From positions 1 through 30,927 of the forward strand of contig JANXTP010000105.1 in the NCBI GenBank assembly GCA_025352345.1: a stretch of DNA of 30,927 nt. Direction: 5' to 3'. The number at the start of each line of letters is the position of its first letter. Positions within the stretch are counted from its first letter, which is position 1. Positions 23,935 to 30,927 of the stretch are shown in pieces. The stretch is from Burkholderiales bacterium (lineage in GTDB: Bacteria > Pseudomonadota > Gammaproteobacteria > Burkholderiales > Burkholderiaceae_C). The notes below the pieces were generated by a model, which had not been told where the DNA came from, searched no databases, and saw nothing but the letters and a program-made list of their open reading frames with translations. A program made the translations under genes and the position numbers.

Positions 23935-26201
23935 GGCATCACCGGTTGAATGGGTTGGGCTGCGGTGCCTTCCTGCATCGCCCACAGATGCGCATACAGC
24001 CCGTGCGGATGCGCGCGCAGCGCGTCGTGGGTGCCCGTCTCGACCACGCGCCCCTTGTCCATGACCACGATGCGGTTCGCGTTGCGCACCGCGCTCAAGC
24101 GGTGGGCGATCACCAGCACCGTGCGGCCCTGGCAGATCTGAGCCATGTTGCGTTGGACGATGGCTTCGCTTTCGTAGTCGAGCGTGCTGGTGGCTTCGTC
24201 GAAGATCAAGATGCGCGGCTGGTTGAACAGCGCCCGGGCGATGGCGATGCGCTGTCGCTGCCCACCCGACAGGCTGGCGCCTTGCTCGCCGACCAGCGTG
24301 TCGTAGCCCTCGGGCAGCTCGCTGATGAAGTCGTGTGCGCCGGCCAGTTGCGCTGCACGCAGCACCGGCTCGATCGGCGCGGCGGGGTCGGTAATGGCGA
24401 TGTTCTCGCGCACGCTGCGGTGGAACAGCAGGTTGTCCTGCAGCACCACGCCGACCTGGCGGCGCAGCTGTGCCGCATCGACCAGCCCGATGTCGATGCC
24501 GTCGATCAAGATGCGGCCTTGCTCCGGCGTGTACAGCCGCTGCACCAGCTTCGTCAGCGTGCTCTTGCCCGAGCCCGATCGCCCGACGATGCCGATCACC
24601 TCGCCGGAGCGGATGTCGAGGCTGAAGCCTTGCAATGCAGGGGCTGCTTCCGGACGGTAGCGGAAGGTGACTTGATCGAGCGTGATCTGGCCCCGGATCG
24701 GTGGCAGTTGTGCGGCATTGCTCGGTGGCACCTCGGTGCGCGCATTCAGCACATCACCAAGGCGGGCCATCGAAATGCCGGTTTGCTGAAAGTCGCTCCA
24801 CATCTGTGCCATGCGCATGATGGGCTGGCTGACGCGGCCTGCGAACATGTTGAAGGCGACGAACATGCCCACCGTCAACTGCCCTTCGATCACCAGGTGC
24901 GCGCCGTACCAAAGCGTGGCGGCGTTCACCAGCTTGCCGATCAGGTTCACGCCTTCATGTGCAAAGCCTGCCAGTGTTTGTGTCCGAAAGCTCGCCGATA
25001 CATAGGCCGCGAGTTGGTTGTCCCAGCGTCGCGCCATCGCGGGTTCGAGTGCAGTGGCCTTCACGGTTTGTATGCCGGTGACGGTCTCGACCAGCAAGGC
25101 CTGGTTCTCGGCGCCACGAGCGAACTTCTCGTTGAGCCGGGCGCGCAGCACCGGCACCACCATCCAGCTCAGACCCAGGTAAAGCGGCAGCGAGACCAGC
25201 ACGATCAGTGTCAGCGGCACGCTGTAGGCAAACATCACTGCGATAAAGACGACCGAGAACAGCACGTCCAGCACCAGCGTCAGCGCGTTGCCCGTAAGAA
25301 AGCTGCGGATGTTTTCCAGCTCGCGCACGCGAGCGACCGAATCACCGACGCGACGCGCCTGGAAGTAAGCCAGCGGCAGGTTCAGCAGGTGCCGGAAAAG
25401 CCGCGCGCCCAGCTCGACATCGATGCGGCTGGTGGTGTGGCTGAAGACGTAAGCGCGCAGCGCCGTCAGCAGGCTCTCGAACACCACCACGATGACCAGG
25501 CCGATCACCAGCACATCAAGCGTCGTCAGGCCGCGGTGCACCAGCACCTTGTCCATCACCACCTGAAAGAACAACGGGCTGACCAGCGCGAACAGTTGCA
25601 GGAACAGGCTGATCGCCATCACCTCGCCGAACAGGCGGCGGTATTTGACGAGGCTGGGGATGAACCAGCTGAAGTCAAACCGCGCCAGCTCGCCGGCCAG
25701 CGAAGCACGACTCGTGATCAGGATCAGCTCGCCGCTCCATTGGGTGGCGAAGACATCGAGCGGCTCGATCGTCGGGCGAGCGCCATTTGCTGTTGAACTG
25801 CCCGTGGGGTCTTGAAACAGCACCCGCTGGCCATCGCACTGGACGAGCACGACGATGCGCTGAGCCCCGCCCTCTTTGGTCTTCAACACCGCCAAGGCAG
25901 GAAGCGCCGCGAGGTTCAGGCGATCGATGGAGCTTCGGCTTCGTTTGGCCTTCAGGCCGATGTGCCGAGCCGCGATCAGCAACTCGTCGATGTCGATTCG
26001 ATGGCTGTTTGACCAACCGAACTGGTGGCCCAACGCGGCTGGATCGGCGGCAATGTGGTGCAGACGCGCGATCAGGCACAGCGCCTGCAAACCGCTGGGC
26101 GGTGACGGTTCAACGGCAGTCGTTGCGCCAGCGCTGAACGGGCCCGGACCGAAGGCAAACGAGTCTTGTCGGTCTGCTTGAACAGACTCCAGCGGCCCCA
26201 T
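23931..26201 (-). CDS. Type I secretion ABC ATPase (HlyB family, C39-like domain)
   Basis: 756 aa. Residues about 35-165 form a degenerate C39 peptidase-like domain: the QxxCG catalytic Cys motif is absent (GLQALCLIARLHH), as in HlyB, so substrates are recognised but not cleaved. The membrane domain spans about 185-465. The ATPase domain has Walker A GRSGSGKST (540-548), Q-loop VLQDN (586-590), signature LSGGQ (644-648), Walker B ILIFDE (664-669) and switch His700. All catalytic residues are present. The ATG at 26201 has a strong AGGGGAG ribosome site. It is the first gene of the secretion operon that ends with the RTX protein. Confidence 0.94.
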   Translation of the reverse strand: MGPLESVQADRQDSFAFGPGPFSAGATTAVEPSPPSGLQALCLIARLHHIAADPAALGHQFGWSNSHRIDIDELLIAARHIGLKAKRSRSSIDRLNLAALPALAVLKTKEGGAQRIVVLVQCDGQRVLFQDPTGSSTANGARPTIEPLDVFATQWSGELILITSRASLAGELARFDFSWFIPSLVKYRRLFGEVMAISLFLQLFALVSPLFFQVVMDKVLVHRGLTTLDVLVIGLVIVVVFESLLTALRAYVFSHTTSRIDVELGARLFRHLLNLPLAYFQARRVGDSVARVRELENIRSFLTGNALTLVLDVLFSVVFIAVMFAYSVPLTLIVLVSLPLYLGLSWMVVPVLRARLNEKFARGAENQALLVETVTGIQTVKATALEPAMARRWDNQLAAYVSASFRTQTLAGFAHEGVNLIGKLVNAATLWYGAHLVIEGQLTVGMFVAFNMFAGRVSQPIMRMAQMWSDFQQTGISMARLGDVLNARTEVPPSNAAQLPPIRGQITLDQVTFRYRPEAAPALQGFSLDIRSGEVIGIVGRSGSGKSTLTKLVQRLYTPEQGRILIDGIDIGLVDAAQLRRQVGVVLQDNLLFHRSVRENIAITDPAAPIEPVLRAAQLAGAHDFISELPEGYDTLVGEQGASLSGGQRQRIAIARALFNQPRILIFDEATSTLDYESEAIVQRNMAQICQGRTVLVIAHRLSAVRNANRIVVMDKGRVVETGTHDALRAHPHGLYAHLWAMQEGTAAQPIQPVMP

Positions 26202-26358
26202 GCGACTCCCCCTCGACGGCGTGTCAAAACGTTACGAGATCAGTTTGCGCAGGGATCTGCGATTCGAATACCCCCCAAACCCAGGAGGCTGTCAGGTCTT
26301 ACATGTACCCCCATCATGGGGATGACACGCGGGGCAAAACTTGCTCGACGGGCCCTAG
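26202..26358 (-). promoter_or_regulatory. Leader region of the secretion operon, with a GC palindrome
   Basis: 157 bp without a gene between the IS element and hlyB. It contains the hlyB ribosome site and the palindrome CCCCATCATGGGG at 26309-26321, about 108 bp upstream of the start, a possible operator. Promoter boxes could not be assigned. The IS element ends immediately upstream and may have separated the operon from older control sequences. Confidence 0.35.
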
Positions 26359-26378
26359 CAGGCTGTTGAATTTCGCCC
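26359..26378 (+). repeat. Left terminal inverted repeat of the IS element
   Basis: CAGGCTGTTGAATTTCGCCC. It matches the reverse complement of the right end at 17 of 20 positions and is preceded by CTAG. Confidence 0.88.
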
Positions 26379-26447
26379 ACGAGAAAACGTCGTGTGCGGG
26401 GTGCTCGTTGTGGACGCCGTGTGGGGATTGCTCGCGGGGTGAATGCG

Positions 26448-27357
26448 ATGTGCGGATCGGATGGAATGCAAGAAGCGTTGTTCACGGTCTCCAAGCCCGA
26501 GGACTTCGTGCCCACCGACCACCCGCCGCGCGCGCTGCTCATCCAGGTCTTGTTCTCCGTGCGCAGCGAGCGCCAGTTGATGGAGCAGGTTTGCCACACC
26601 TTGTTGTACCGCTGGTCCATCGGCCTGGCCATCGACGACGAGGTCTGGGATCACTTCAGTTTTTCGAAGTACCGCGACTGCCTGCTCGAACACGCCGTGG
26701 TCGAGCACTGCTTCACCGAGGTGATGGACTTGCCCGACAAGCGCAACTTGCTCAGCCGCGAGCACTTCTCGATGGACGGCGCACTGGTCCAGGCCCTGGG
26801 CCAGCCACTAGAGCTTCGTGCGCAAGGATGGCATCAGTGACAACGCCCACGCTGGCGCCAACAGTGGTGGCCCCAGCGGGCGCAACGCCCGGGCCGACTG
26901 AAAGGGCAAGCTGCGCAGCAACGACACCCCTGCCAGCAGCACCGACTGCGATGCGCGCATGTTCAGGAAGCGCCACTACATCGCAGCGATCCTGGCCTTC
27001 CAGGCTCATGTGCTGATGGAGAACCGCTCGGGGCTGGTGGTCGCTGCGGTGGTCACGCATGTCGATGGCCTGGGTGAGCGGGTGGCCGCGCTGGCGATGC
27101 TTGATGCGGTACCCGGCAAACATCCCAAGACGGTTGCCGCTGACAAGGTCTACGACACGCGCGACTTCATCGCGGCGTGCCGCCAGCGGCGCATCACACC
27201 GCATGTGGCGAGCAACGCCACGCGCATCGGTGGCAGCGCGATTGATGGGCGCACCACGCGGCACGCGGGATATGTCGCAAGCCAAGTGATCAGAAAGCGC
27301 ATCGAGTAGCACTTTGGCTGGGACAAGACCGTCGGGCGCATCAGGCAGACCGTGATC
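26448..27357 (+). pseudogene. IS5-family transposase pseudogene
   Basis: It starts at the ATG at 26448 (MCGSDGMQEALF). The N-terminal domain is typical: RSERQLMEQVCHTLLYRWSI, IDDEVWDHFSFSKYRDCLLE, LLSREHFSMDGALVQA with the first catalytic Asp. A one-base insertion at about 26793-26796 shifts the frame; removing it restores QAWASH followed by TAG at 26809-26811, where related proteins have a sense codon. The downstream frame has TGA at 26899-26901 and TAG at 27307-27309 and contains HVLMENRSGLVV, VAADKVYDTRDF (second Asp), SAIDGRTTRHAGY and RIE. The C-terminal tail after HFGWDKTVGRIRQTV is not recognisable, so part is deleted. The end coordinate is approximate. Confidence 0.88.
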
Positions 27358-27404
27358 AAGATGACGCACATCAGCTCGGGTCGAGGTCATCGGTCAACTT
27401 GGGG

Positions 27405-27424
27405 CGGTGAAATTCAACCGCCTG
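27405..27424 (-). repeat. Right terminal inverted repeat of the IS element
   Basis: Read on the minus strand it is CAGGCGGTTGAATTTCACCG, matching the left end at 17 of 20 positions. It is followed by TTAG. The next 181 bp (27425-27605) hold no gene; they form the leader of the acetamidase gene. Confidence 0.88.
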
Positions 27425-27605
27425 TTAGCGCGTCCCGGTGCCTTGTCGTGCAGATGCGCGTCGCGCGATGTCGAATTGGCGCCGATTTTCCCAAAGCGAC
27501 CGGTTTTTCCAAGATCGGAGGCCTGCCTCTTCCTACAGTTCTGGTCATGCAGACGTTCATTTGTCGCTGCCCGCAGGCGGCTCAGACCCACCCAATCAGT
27601 TCCCG

Positions 27606-28562
27606 ATGAAACCCAGCGACTCGAACGGCATGCGCTGCGTGCACTGCACCAGCCTGCATCCGCACTGGGACCGCTCGCTGCGACCGGCGCATGTGGTGGC
27701 CGATGGCGCGGTGATCTCGATGGGCTGCCCCGATGCATCCAACGGTCTGCTGGGCCCGAACTCGACGGCGCATGACATCGCCCAGATCGATTTCGGCATG
27801 CTCGACCCGCTGTGCGGCCCCATCCATGTCGAAGGTGCCGAGCCGGGCGACGTGCTGCAGGTCGATGTGCTCGACATCGAATTGGGCGCGTGGGGCTGGA
27901 CCGGCCTGCTCAAGGGCTTCGGCCTGCTGGCAGACGAGTTCCCGCAGCCCTACTTCCGCAGCTTCGACCTGACGGGCACCGAGGTCGATGTGTTCGGCCT
28001 GGCATTTGCGCTGCGCCCGATGATGGGCGTGCTCGGTGTCGCACCCGCAGCGCCCGGCGCGTTTGCCTCGATCACGCCGACGAACGCTGGCGGCAACATC
28101 GATGTTCGCTACCTGGGCGCCGGCTCGACCATCTACCTGCCGGTCTTCAACCAGGGAGCCCTGCTGTCGGGCGGCGACGGCCACGCGCTGCAGGGCGAAG
28201 GCGAGATCTCGGGCACGGCCATCGAAGCACCGATGACAGCCACGCTGCGCCTGAAGGTGATCAAGCAACAGACGCTGGCTGCGCCGGTGCTCGACTTCTC
28301 GACCGCGCGCTACGGCGAGACCGAATACCGCGATTTCTTAGGCGTCGGTCCGGACCTGTACCAGGCGGCTCGCGACGCCACCCGTTATGCCGTCGACGCC
28401 TTGGCGGCGCACTTCAAGGTCGAGCCCTTCGAGGCCTATGCGGTGCTGGGGATGGTGGCTGAGCTTCGCATCCACGAGATCGTCGACCAGCCGAACTGGG
28501 TCGTCGGCTGCATGGTTCCGCGGCGACTGTTTCAAAACCGCGCGTTCTCGTCTGGTGCGTGA
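27606..28562 (+). CDS. Acetamidase/formamidase family protein
   Basis: 318 aa, FmdA/AmdA family, which hydrolyses short-chain amides such as formamide or acetamide to ammonia and acid. Supporting segments are HPHWDRSLRPAHVVADGAVI near the start, GPIHVEGAEPGDVLQVDVLDIE (about 75-95), the Gly/Pro-rich VAPAAPGAFASITPTNAGGNIDVRYLGAGSTIYLPVF and HALQGEGEISGTAIEAP, which are family signatures, and LGMVAELRIHEIVDQP near the end. The start is uncertain: the ATG at 27606 has no clear ribosome site, and the ATG at residue 9 is an alternative. It precedes a NitT/TauT binding protein by 44 bp; amidase-transporter pairs of this kind suggest uptake and use of an amide as nitrogen source. Substrate not determined. 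Confidence 0.87.
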   Translation: MKPSDSNGMRCVHCTSLHPHWDRSLRPAHVVADGAVISMGCPDASNGLLGPNSTAHDIAQIDFGMLDPLCGPIHVEGAEPGDVLQVDVLDIELGAWGWTGLLKGFGLLADEFPQPYFRSFDLTGTEVDVFGLAFALRPMMGVLGVAPAAPGAFASITPTNAGGNIDVRYLGAGSTIYLPVFNQGALLSGGDGHALQGEGEISGTAIEAPMTATLRLKVIKQQTLAAPVLDFSTARYGETEYRDFLGVGPDLYQAARDATRYAVDALAAHFKVEPFEAYAVLGMVAELRIHEIVDQPNWVVGCMVPRRLFQNRAFSSGA

Positions 28563-28606
28563 CGCCGGCCTTCAGCTTTCGCAGTTTTTCAAACCGGAGT
28601 ACCACC

Positions 28607-29587
28607 ATGTCGCACCCCCTGTCCCGTCGCCGTGTGAGCGCCCTGTGTCTTGCCTTGTTGAGCCTGTGCGTTGTACCGTCAATTCATGCAGCCGATGCGC
28701 CTTTGCGTGTCGGCGTCCCGGTCTGGGTCGGCTGGATGCCCTGGTGGGTCGCGCAGGAAAAAGGCCTGTTCGCCAAGCGCGGCGTGGCTGTCGAACTGCG
28801 CAACTTCGCAGTGCAAGGCGATGCGGTGACGGCGCTGGCCGGTGGCAGCCTCGACGCGGCCAGTCTGGCGACCAACGACATCCTGACTATCAATGCCGCC
28901 GGACCAAAGGCATCGGTGGTGCTGCTGCACGATGAATCAGCCGGCGCCGACATGCTCATCACACGCGGCATCGACACGCCTCAGGGGCTGAAGGGCCAGC
29001 GCATCGCTTTGGAGATCGGTGGCGTGAGCCACTTTTTCCTCACCAAGCTGCTCGCCAAATACGGCATGTCTGAGAAGGATGTGACGGTGGTGAACATGGC
29101 GGCGCCCGATGCGGGTGCTGCGTTCACTGCGAAGTCAATCAAGGCAGCCGTCACCTGGGAGCCTTTCGGCACGCAGGGCGTCAAGTCGGGCGGCAAATTG
29201 CTGCTGACCAGCAAGGACACCCCGGGCGCCATCGTCGATGTGTTGAGCGTCAGGAACGAGGTACTGAAGGCGCGCCCGGAACAGGTGCGCCGCATGGTGG
29301 CCGCCTGGTTCGACGCGCTCGACTACGTCAAGAAGCACCAGGCCGAGTCATTCAAGATCATGGCCAAGGCGTCGGGCGTGTCGGTGGCCGAATTCGGCGA
29401 CATGTGGAAGGGTGTCCACATTCCCGCACTGGCCGACAACCGGCTGGCCCTGGGCTCGAAAGGCAGCCCGGGAACGTATGGCGCCACGGTGGGCGAGATG
29501 GGGCAGTTCATGGTCACGCAGAAGCTGCTGTCCAATCCAGTGGCCCCTGAGAGCATGGTGACCGGCGACTTTCTTCCTGCGAAGTGA
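28607..29587 (+). CDS. NitT/TauT-type ABC transporter substrate-binding protein
   Basis: 326 aa periplasmic binding protein of the NMT1/SsuA/TauA type. The signal peptide is MSHPLSRRRVSALCLALLSL..., with likely cleavage after SIHA (about residue 28). The family pattern follows: LRVGVPVWVGWMPWWVAQEKGLF, VELRNFAVQGDAVTALAGGSLDAAS, LKGQRIALEIGGVSHFFLTKLL and AAVTWEPF. The ATG at 28607 has GGAG 9 nt upstream; an open frame from GTG at 28559 is less likely. The ligand is probably a small nitrogen or sulfur compound, perhaps an amide given the neighbour. No permease or ATPase gene follows, and the 3' 74 bp overlap the convergent AraC gene. Confidence 0.88.
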   Translation: MSHPLSRRRVSALCLALLSLCVVPSIHAADAPLRVGVPVWVGWMPWWVAQEKGLFAKRGVAVELRNFAVQGDAVTALAGGSLDAASLATNDILTINAAGPKASVVLLHDESAGADMLITRGIDTPQGLKGQRIALEIGGVSHFFLTKLLAKYGMSEKDVTVVNMAAPDAGAAFTAKSIKAAVTWEPFGTQGVKSGGKLLLTSKDTPGAIVDVLSVRNEVLKARPEQVRRMVAAWFDALDYVKKHQAESFKIMAKASGVSVAEFGDMWKGVHIPALADNRLALGSKGSPGTYGATVGEMGQFMVTQKLLSNPVAPESMVTGDFLPAK

Positions 29588-30440
29588 CGCAGTCCTGTTG
29601 CCGCATCGGATGGCGATAGCGATGCGGTGACACGCCCACGCAGCGGGTGAAGGTGCTTGTCATGTGCGACTGGTCGAAAAAACCGCATTGCAGCGCGATC
29701 TCGGCAATCGCACAGCGAGTGGACCGCAGCAACTCCTGTGCACGTTGCGTGCGAAGCGCAATCAGGTATTGCTGCGGTGACCAACCGGAGGCGGCCTTGA
29801 AAGCCTTGCCGAATTGGTGCGGCCCCAGGCCAGCAAGCGCTGCAAGGTCCGCCACCGCGATGGGCTCGTGCAGCCGGGCCAGGCAGTGGTCTCGTATGCG
29901 GGCCAGCGTGGCCTCTGACAACTTACTGCGCAACGACGATCGCGGCGGCCGACGCGTTGCTGAAGCGCTGCGCAGCAGGCCGCAGATCAGCGTTCCCTCA
30001 ATTGAATCCGCAAAGCTGCGCCCGAGCGGGTCGCCCCTGCGCGTTTCTGCCCAGGCACGCCTGCACAGCGCTCCCAGGAAAGGGTCCTTGAATGCGTGCA
30101 GCCGCAAGGTGTCGAGACCGTCTTCCCCCGTGCCAGATTCGGCCGCCACCCGTGCGACGGCCTCTTCGCCTATAGAAATCATCAGGTGTCGCTGCTCGCC
30201 GGACAGTTGCAGCGTCGCTTCGACATGGGGTGGCGTGATCGGCGCGAACATGCCCGGATGCAGCCATTGCGTATGCCAGCGATCGTCCACCCGGTAGGAC
30301 AGACGTGCTTCGCCCTGCAGCACGAGGCACAGCGCGTAGCGCGCGGCTGGCACGTCGTGCAACTCGGTGGCGGGCAGCAACACGTCTTCAAAAGAGACCG
30401 TTGGCGGCGGTCGATTCGAGTACGCAACGATTGAATCCAT
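29514..30440 (-). CDS. AraC-family transcriptional regulator
   Basis: 308 aa. The N-terminal half resembles an AraC_N-type cupin sensor domain (YALCLVLQGEARLSYRV, WLHPGMFAPITPPHVEATL). The C-terminal two helix-turn-helix domain starts near ARIRDHCLARLHEPIAVADLA, with LAGLGPHQFGKAFKAASGWSPQQYL and the second helix pair IAEIALQCGFFDQSHMTSTFTRCVGVSPHRYR. The start is the ATG at 30440 with GGAG 6 nt upstream; the frame is also open to a TTG at 30455. About 29 residues after the HTH are unusual and overlap the binding-protein gene on the other strand. It may control the amidase and transport genes, which is inference. Confidence 0.9.
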   Translation of the reverse strand: MDSIVAYSNRPPPTVSFEDVLLPATELHDVPAARYALCLVLQGEARLSYRVDDRWHTQWLHPGMFAPITPPHVEATLQLSGEQRHLMISIGEEAVARVAAESGTGEDGLDTLRLHAFKDPFLGALCRRAWAETRRGDPLGRSFADSIEGTLICGLLRSASATRRPPRSSLRSKLSEATLARIRDHCLARLHEPIAVADLAALAGLGPHQFGKAFKAASGWSPQQYLIALRTQRAQELLRSTRCAIAEIALQCGFFDQSHMTSTFTRCVGVSPHRYRHPMRQQDCVTSQEESRRSPCSQGPLDWTAASA

Positions 30441-30503
30441 GGGTGTCTCCAGCAAGGAAAATGCCAGCTCAGCTCATTCCGCGATGGGGACTGGCGCGAG
30501 CCA

Positions 30504-30927
30504 TCATCGCCGTCCTGAGTTCGGCTGCAGTGCCTCTATCTGATCCGCAATTCGATCCGCCGCATCGCTGTCGTCGACCATCAGCCGTACATGGCGCTGG
30601 CAGGCGGCTGCGATCGACACGTCGTTCTGCAGGAGTGCCAGGGTCTCTGTCCACTGCCGCACCGAGCTCCGCGCCGCCAGCCGCAGCGCGACGCCACGCT
30701 TGGCCAGCCGGGTTGCGTTGTCGAACTGGTCGTGCGCGAAGGGCAGCACGGCTTGCGGCAGGCCGGCGGCCAGCGCCTGCGCGGTGGTGCCGATGCCGCC
30801 GTGGTGCACCAGCGCGGCCAGCCGGGGCAGCAGCGCATCGAACGGTGCATAGCTCACCGCGTGAGCGTGCGGCGGCAGCGGGTTCGGCAGCTGGTCGGCG
30901 TAGGGTGTGATCAGCAGCGCGCGCTGC
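30504..30927 (-). CDS. GT1/UGT-like glycosyltransferase, C-terminal part (cut by window edge)
   Basis: The frame runs through the window edge, so only the last 140 codons are seen. The diagnostic UGT/MGT block is present: LVHHGGIGTTAQALAAGLPQ (nucleotide-sugar site with HGG) followed by PFAHDQFDNATRLAKRGVA. The upstream visible part reads LLITPYADQLPNPLPPHAHAVSYAPFD. The family transfers sugars to small lipophilic acceptors, for example sterols, macrolides or rhamnolipid precursors. The ATG-less GTG at 30857 is internal, not the start. It lies 63 bp upstream of the AraC-family gene on the same strand. Confidence 0.85.
   Translation of the reverse strand, partial: QRALLITPYADQLPNPLPPHAHAVSYAPFDALLPRLAALVHHGGIGTTAQALAAGLPQAVLPFAHDQFDNATRLAKRGVALRLAARSSVRQWTETLALLQNDVSIAAACQRHVRLMVDDSDAADRIADQIEALQPNSGRR

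Larger units (their letters stand above)
26359..27424 (+). mobile_element. Decayed IS5-family insertion sequence, 1066 bp
   Basis: The ends are near-matching inverted repeats (17 of the outer 20 bases). Just outside them lie CTAG (26355-26358) and TTAG (27425-27428), both fitting the YTAR target of the IS5 group, with one mutated base between the copies. The interior encodes an IS5-type DDE transposase that is no longer intact. It is therefore an old insertion, unlikely to move by itself. It lies between the secretion operon and the acetamidase gene. Confidence 0.88.

Noticed and set aside
23781..25796. Plus-strand open frame of 671 codons opposite hlyD and hlyB
   Set aside because: His/Gln/Arg-rich shadow of high-GC coding sequence on the other strand; both genes opposite have intact motifs.
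26215..26235. TTGACA on the minus strand just before hlyB as a -35 box
   Set aside because: It lies only about 20 bases from the start codon and overlaps the leader; no -10 box can fit.

Overview
The window looks like chromosome of a high-GC betaproteobacterium, most likely Burkholderiales (Leptothrix/Rubrivivax/Ideonella-like). The basis is the strongly G/C-biased codon use, the tsaE-amiC pair divergent from queG-xerD, and the LPS-type envelope genes (waaA, an LpxL-like acyltransferase, a PMM/PGM). The species is an inference. No rRNA, tRNA, CRISPR or prophage was seen.

Left part, 1-8915, all on the minus strand. A probable single transcript starts at tsaE and runs through amiC into a closely packed lipid cassette: fatty-acid desaturase, diacylglycerol-kinase-like lipid kinase, MsbA-like ABC exporter, LpxL-like acyltransferase and ELM1-family protein. 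Successive cassette genes overlap by 4-11 bp or are separated by 5 bp. An AT-rich glycosyltransferase-like gene follows, and its 3' end runs into a perfect 107-bp inverted repeat at the window edge. The cassette reads as an envelope (glyco)lipid synthesis and export module whose product is unknown.

Middle, 8979-13868, plus strand: queG, xerD, a phosphomannomutase/phosphoglucomutase and waaA. These are ordinary housekeeping and LPS genes. They end at a strong hairpin (13874-13911) that separates them from the convergent secretion operon.

Secretion island, 13919-26201, minus strand. A type I secretion ATPase and membrane-fusion protein are followed, with overlapping or closely spaced starts, by a GT4 glycosyltransferase, a membrane-anchored protein of unknown function, a small unknown protein and a lipoprotein. 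The last gene is a giant RTX protein (1443 codons) with an N-terminal GHSLGG lipase-like domain. Its natural C-terminal part, with 90-residue repeats and the probable secretion signal, lies directly downstream in a different frame (13919-15250), so the gene appears broken by a one-base shift near 15285-15288. The two envelope-anchored small proteins next to a lipase are candidate immunity proteins. This is the most interesting locus in the window.

Right part, 26202-30927. A decayed IS5-family element (1066 bp, matching terminal inverted repeats, YTAG target copies, a transposase with one frameshift and three stops) sits upstream of the secretion operon. Beyond it are an acetamidase/formamidase-family gene and a NitT/TauT-type solute-binding protein without permease or ATPase genes. 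A convergent AraC-family regulator overlaps the binding-protein gene. The window ends in a GT1-type glycosyltransferase gene cut by its edge.
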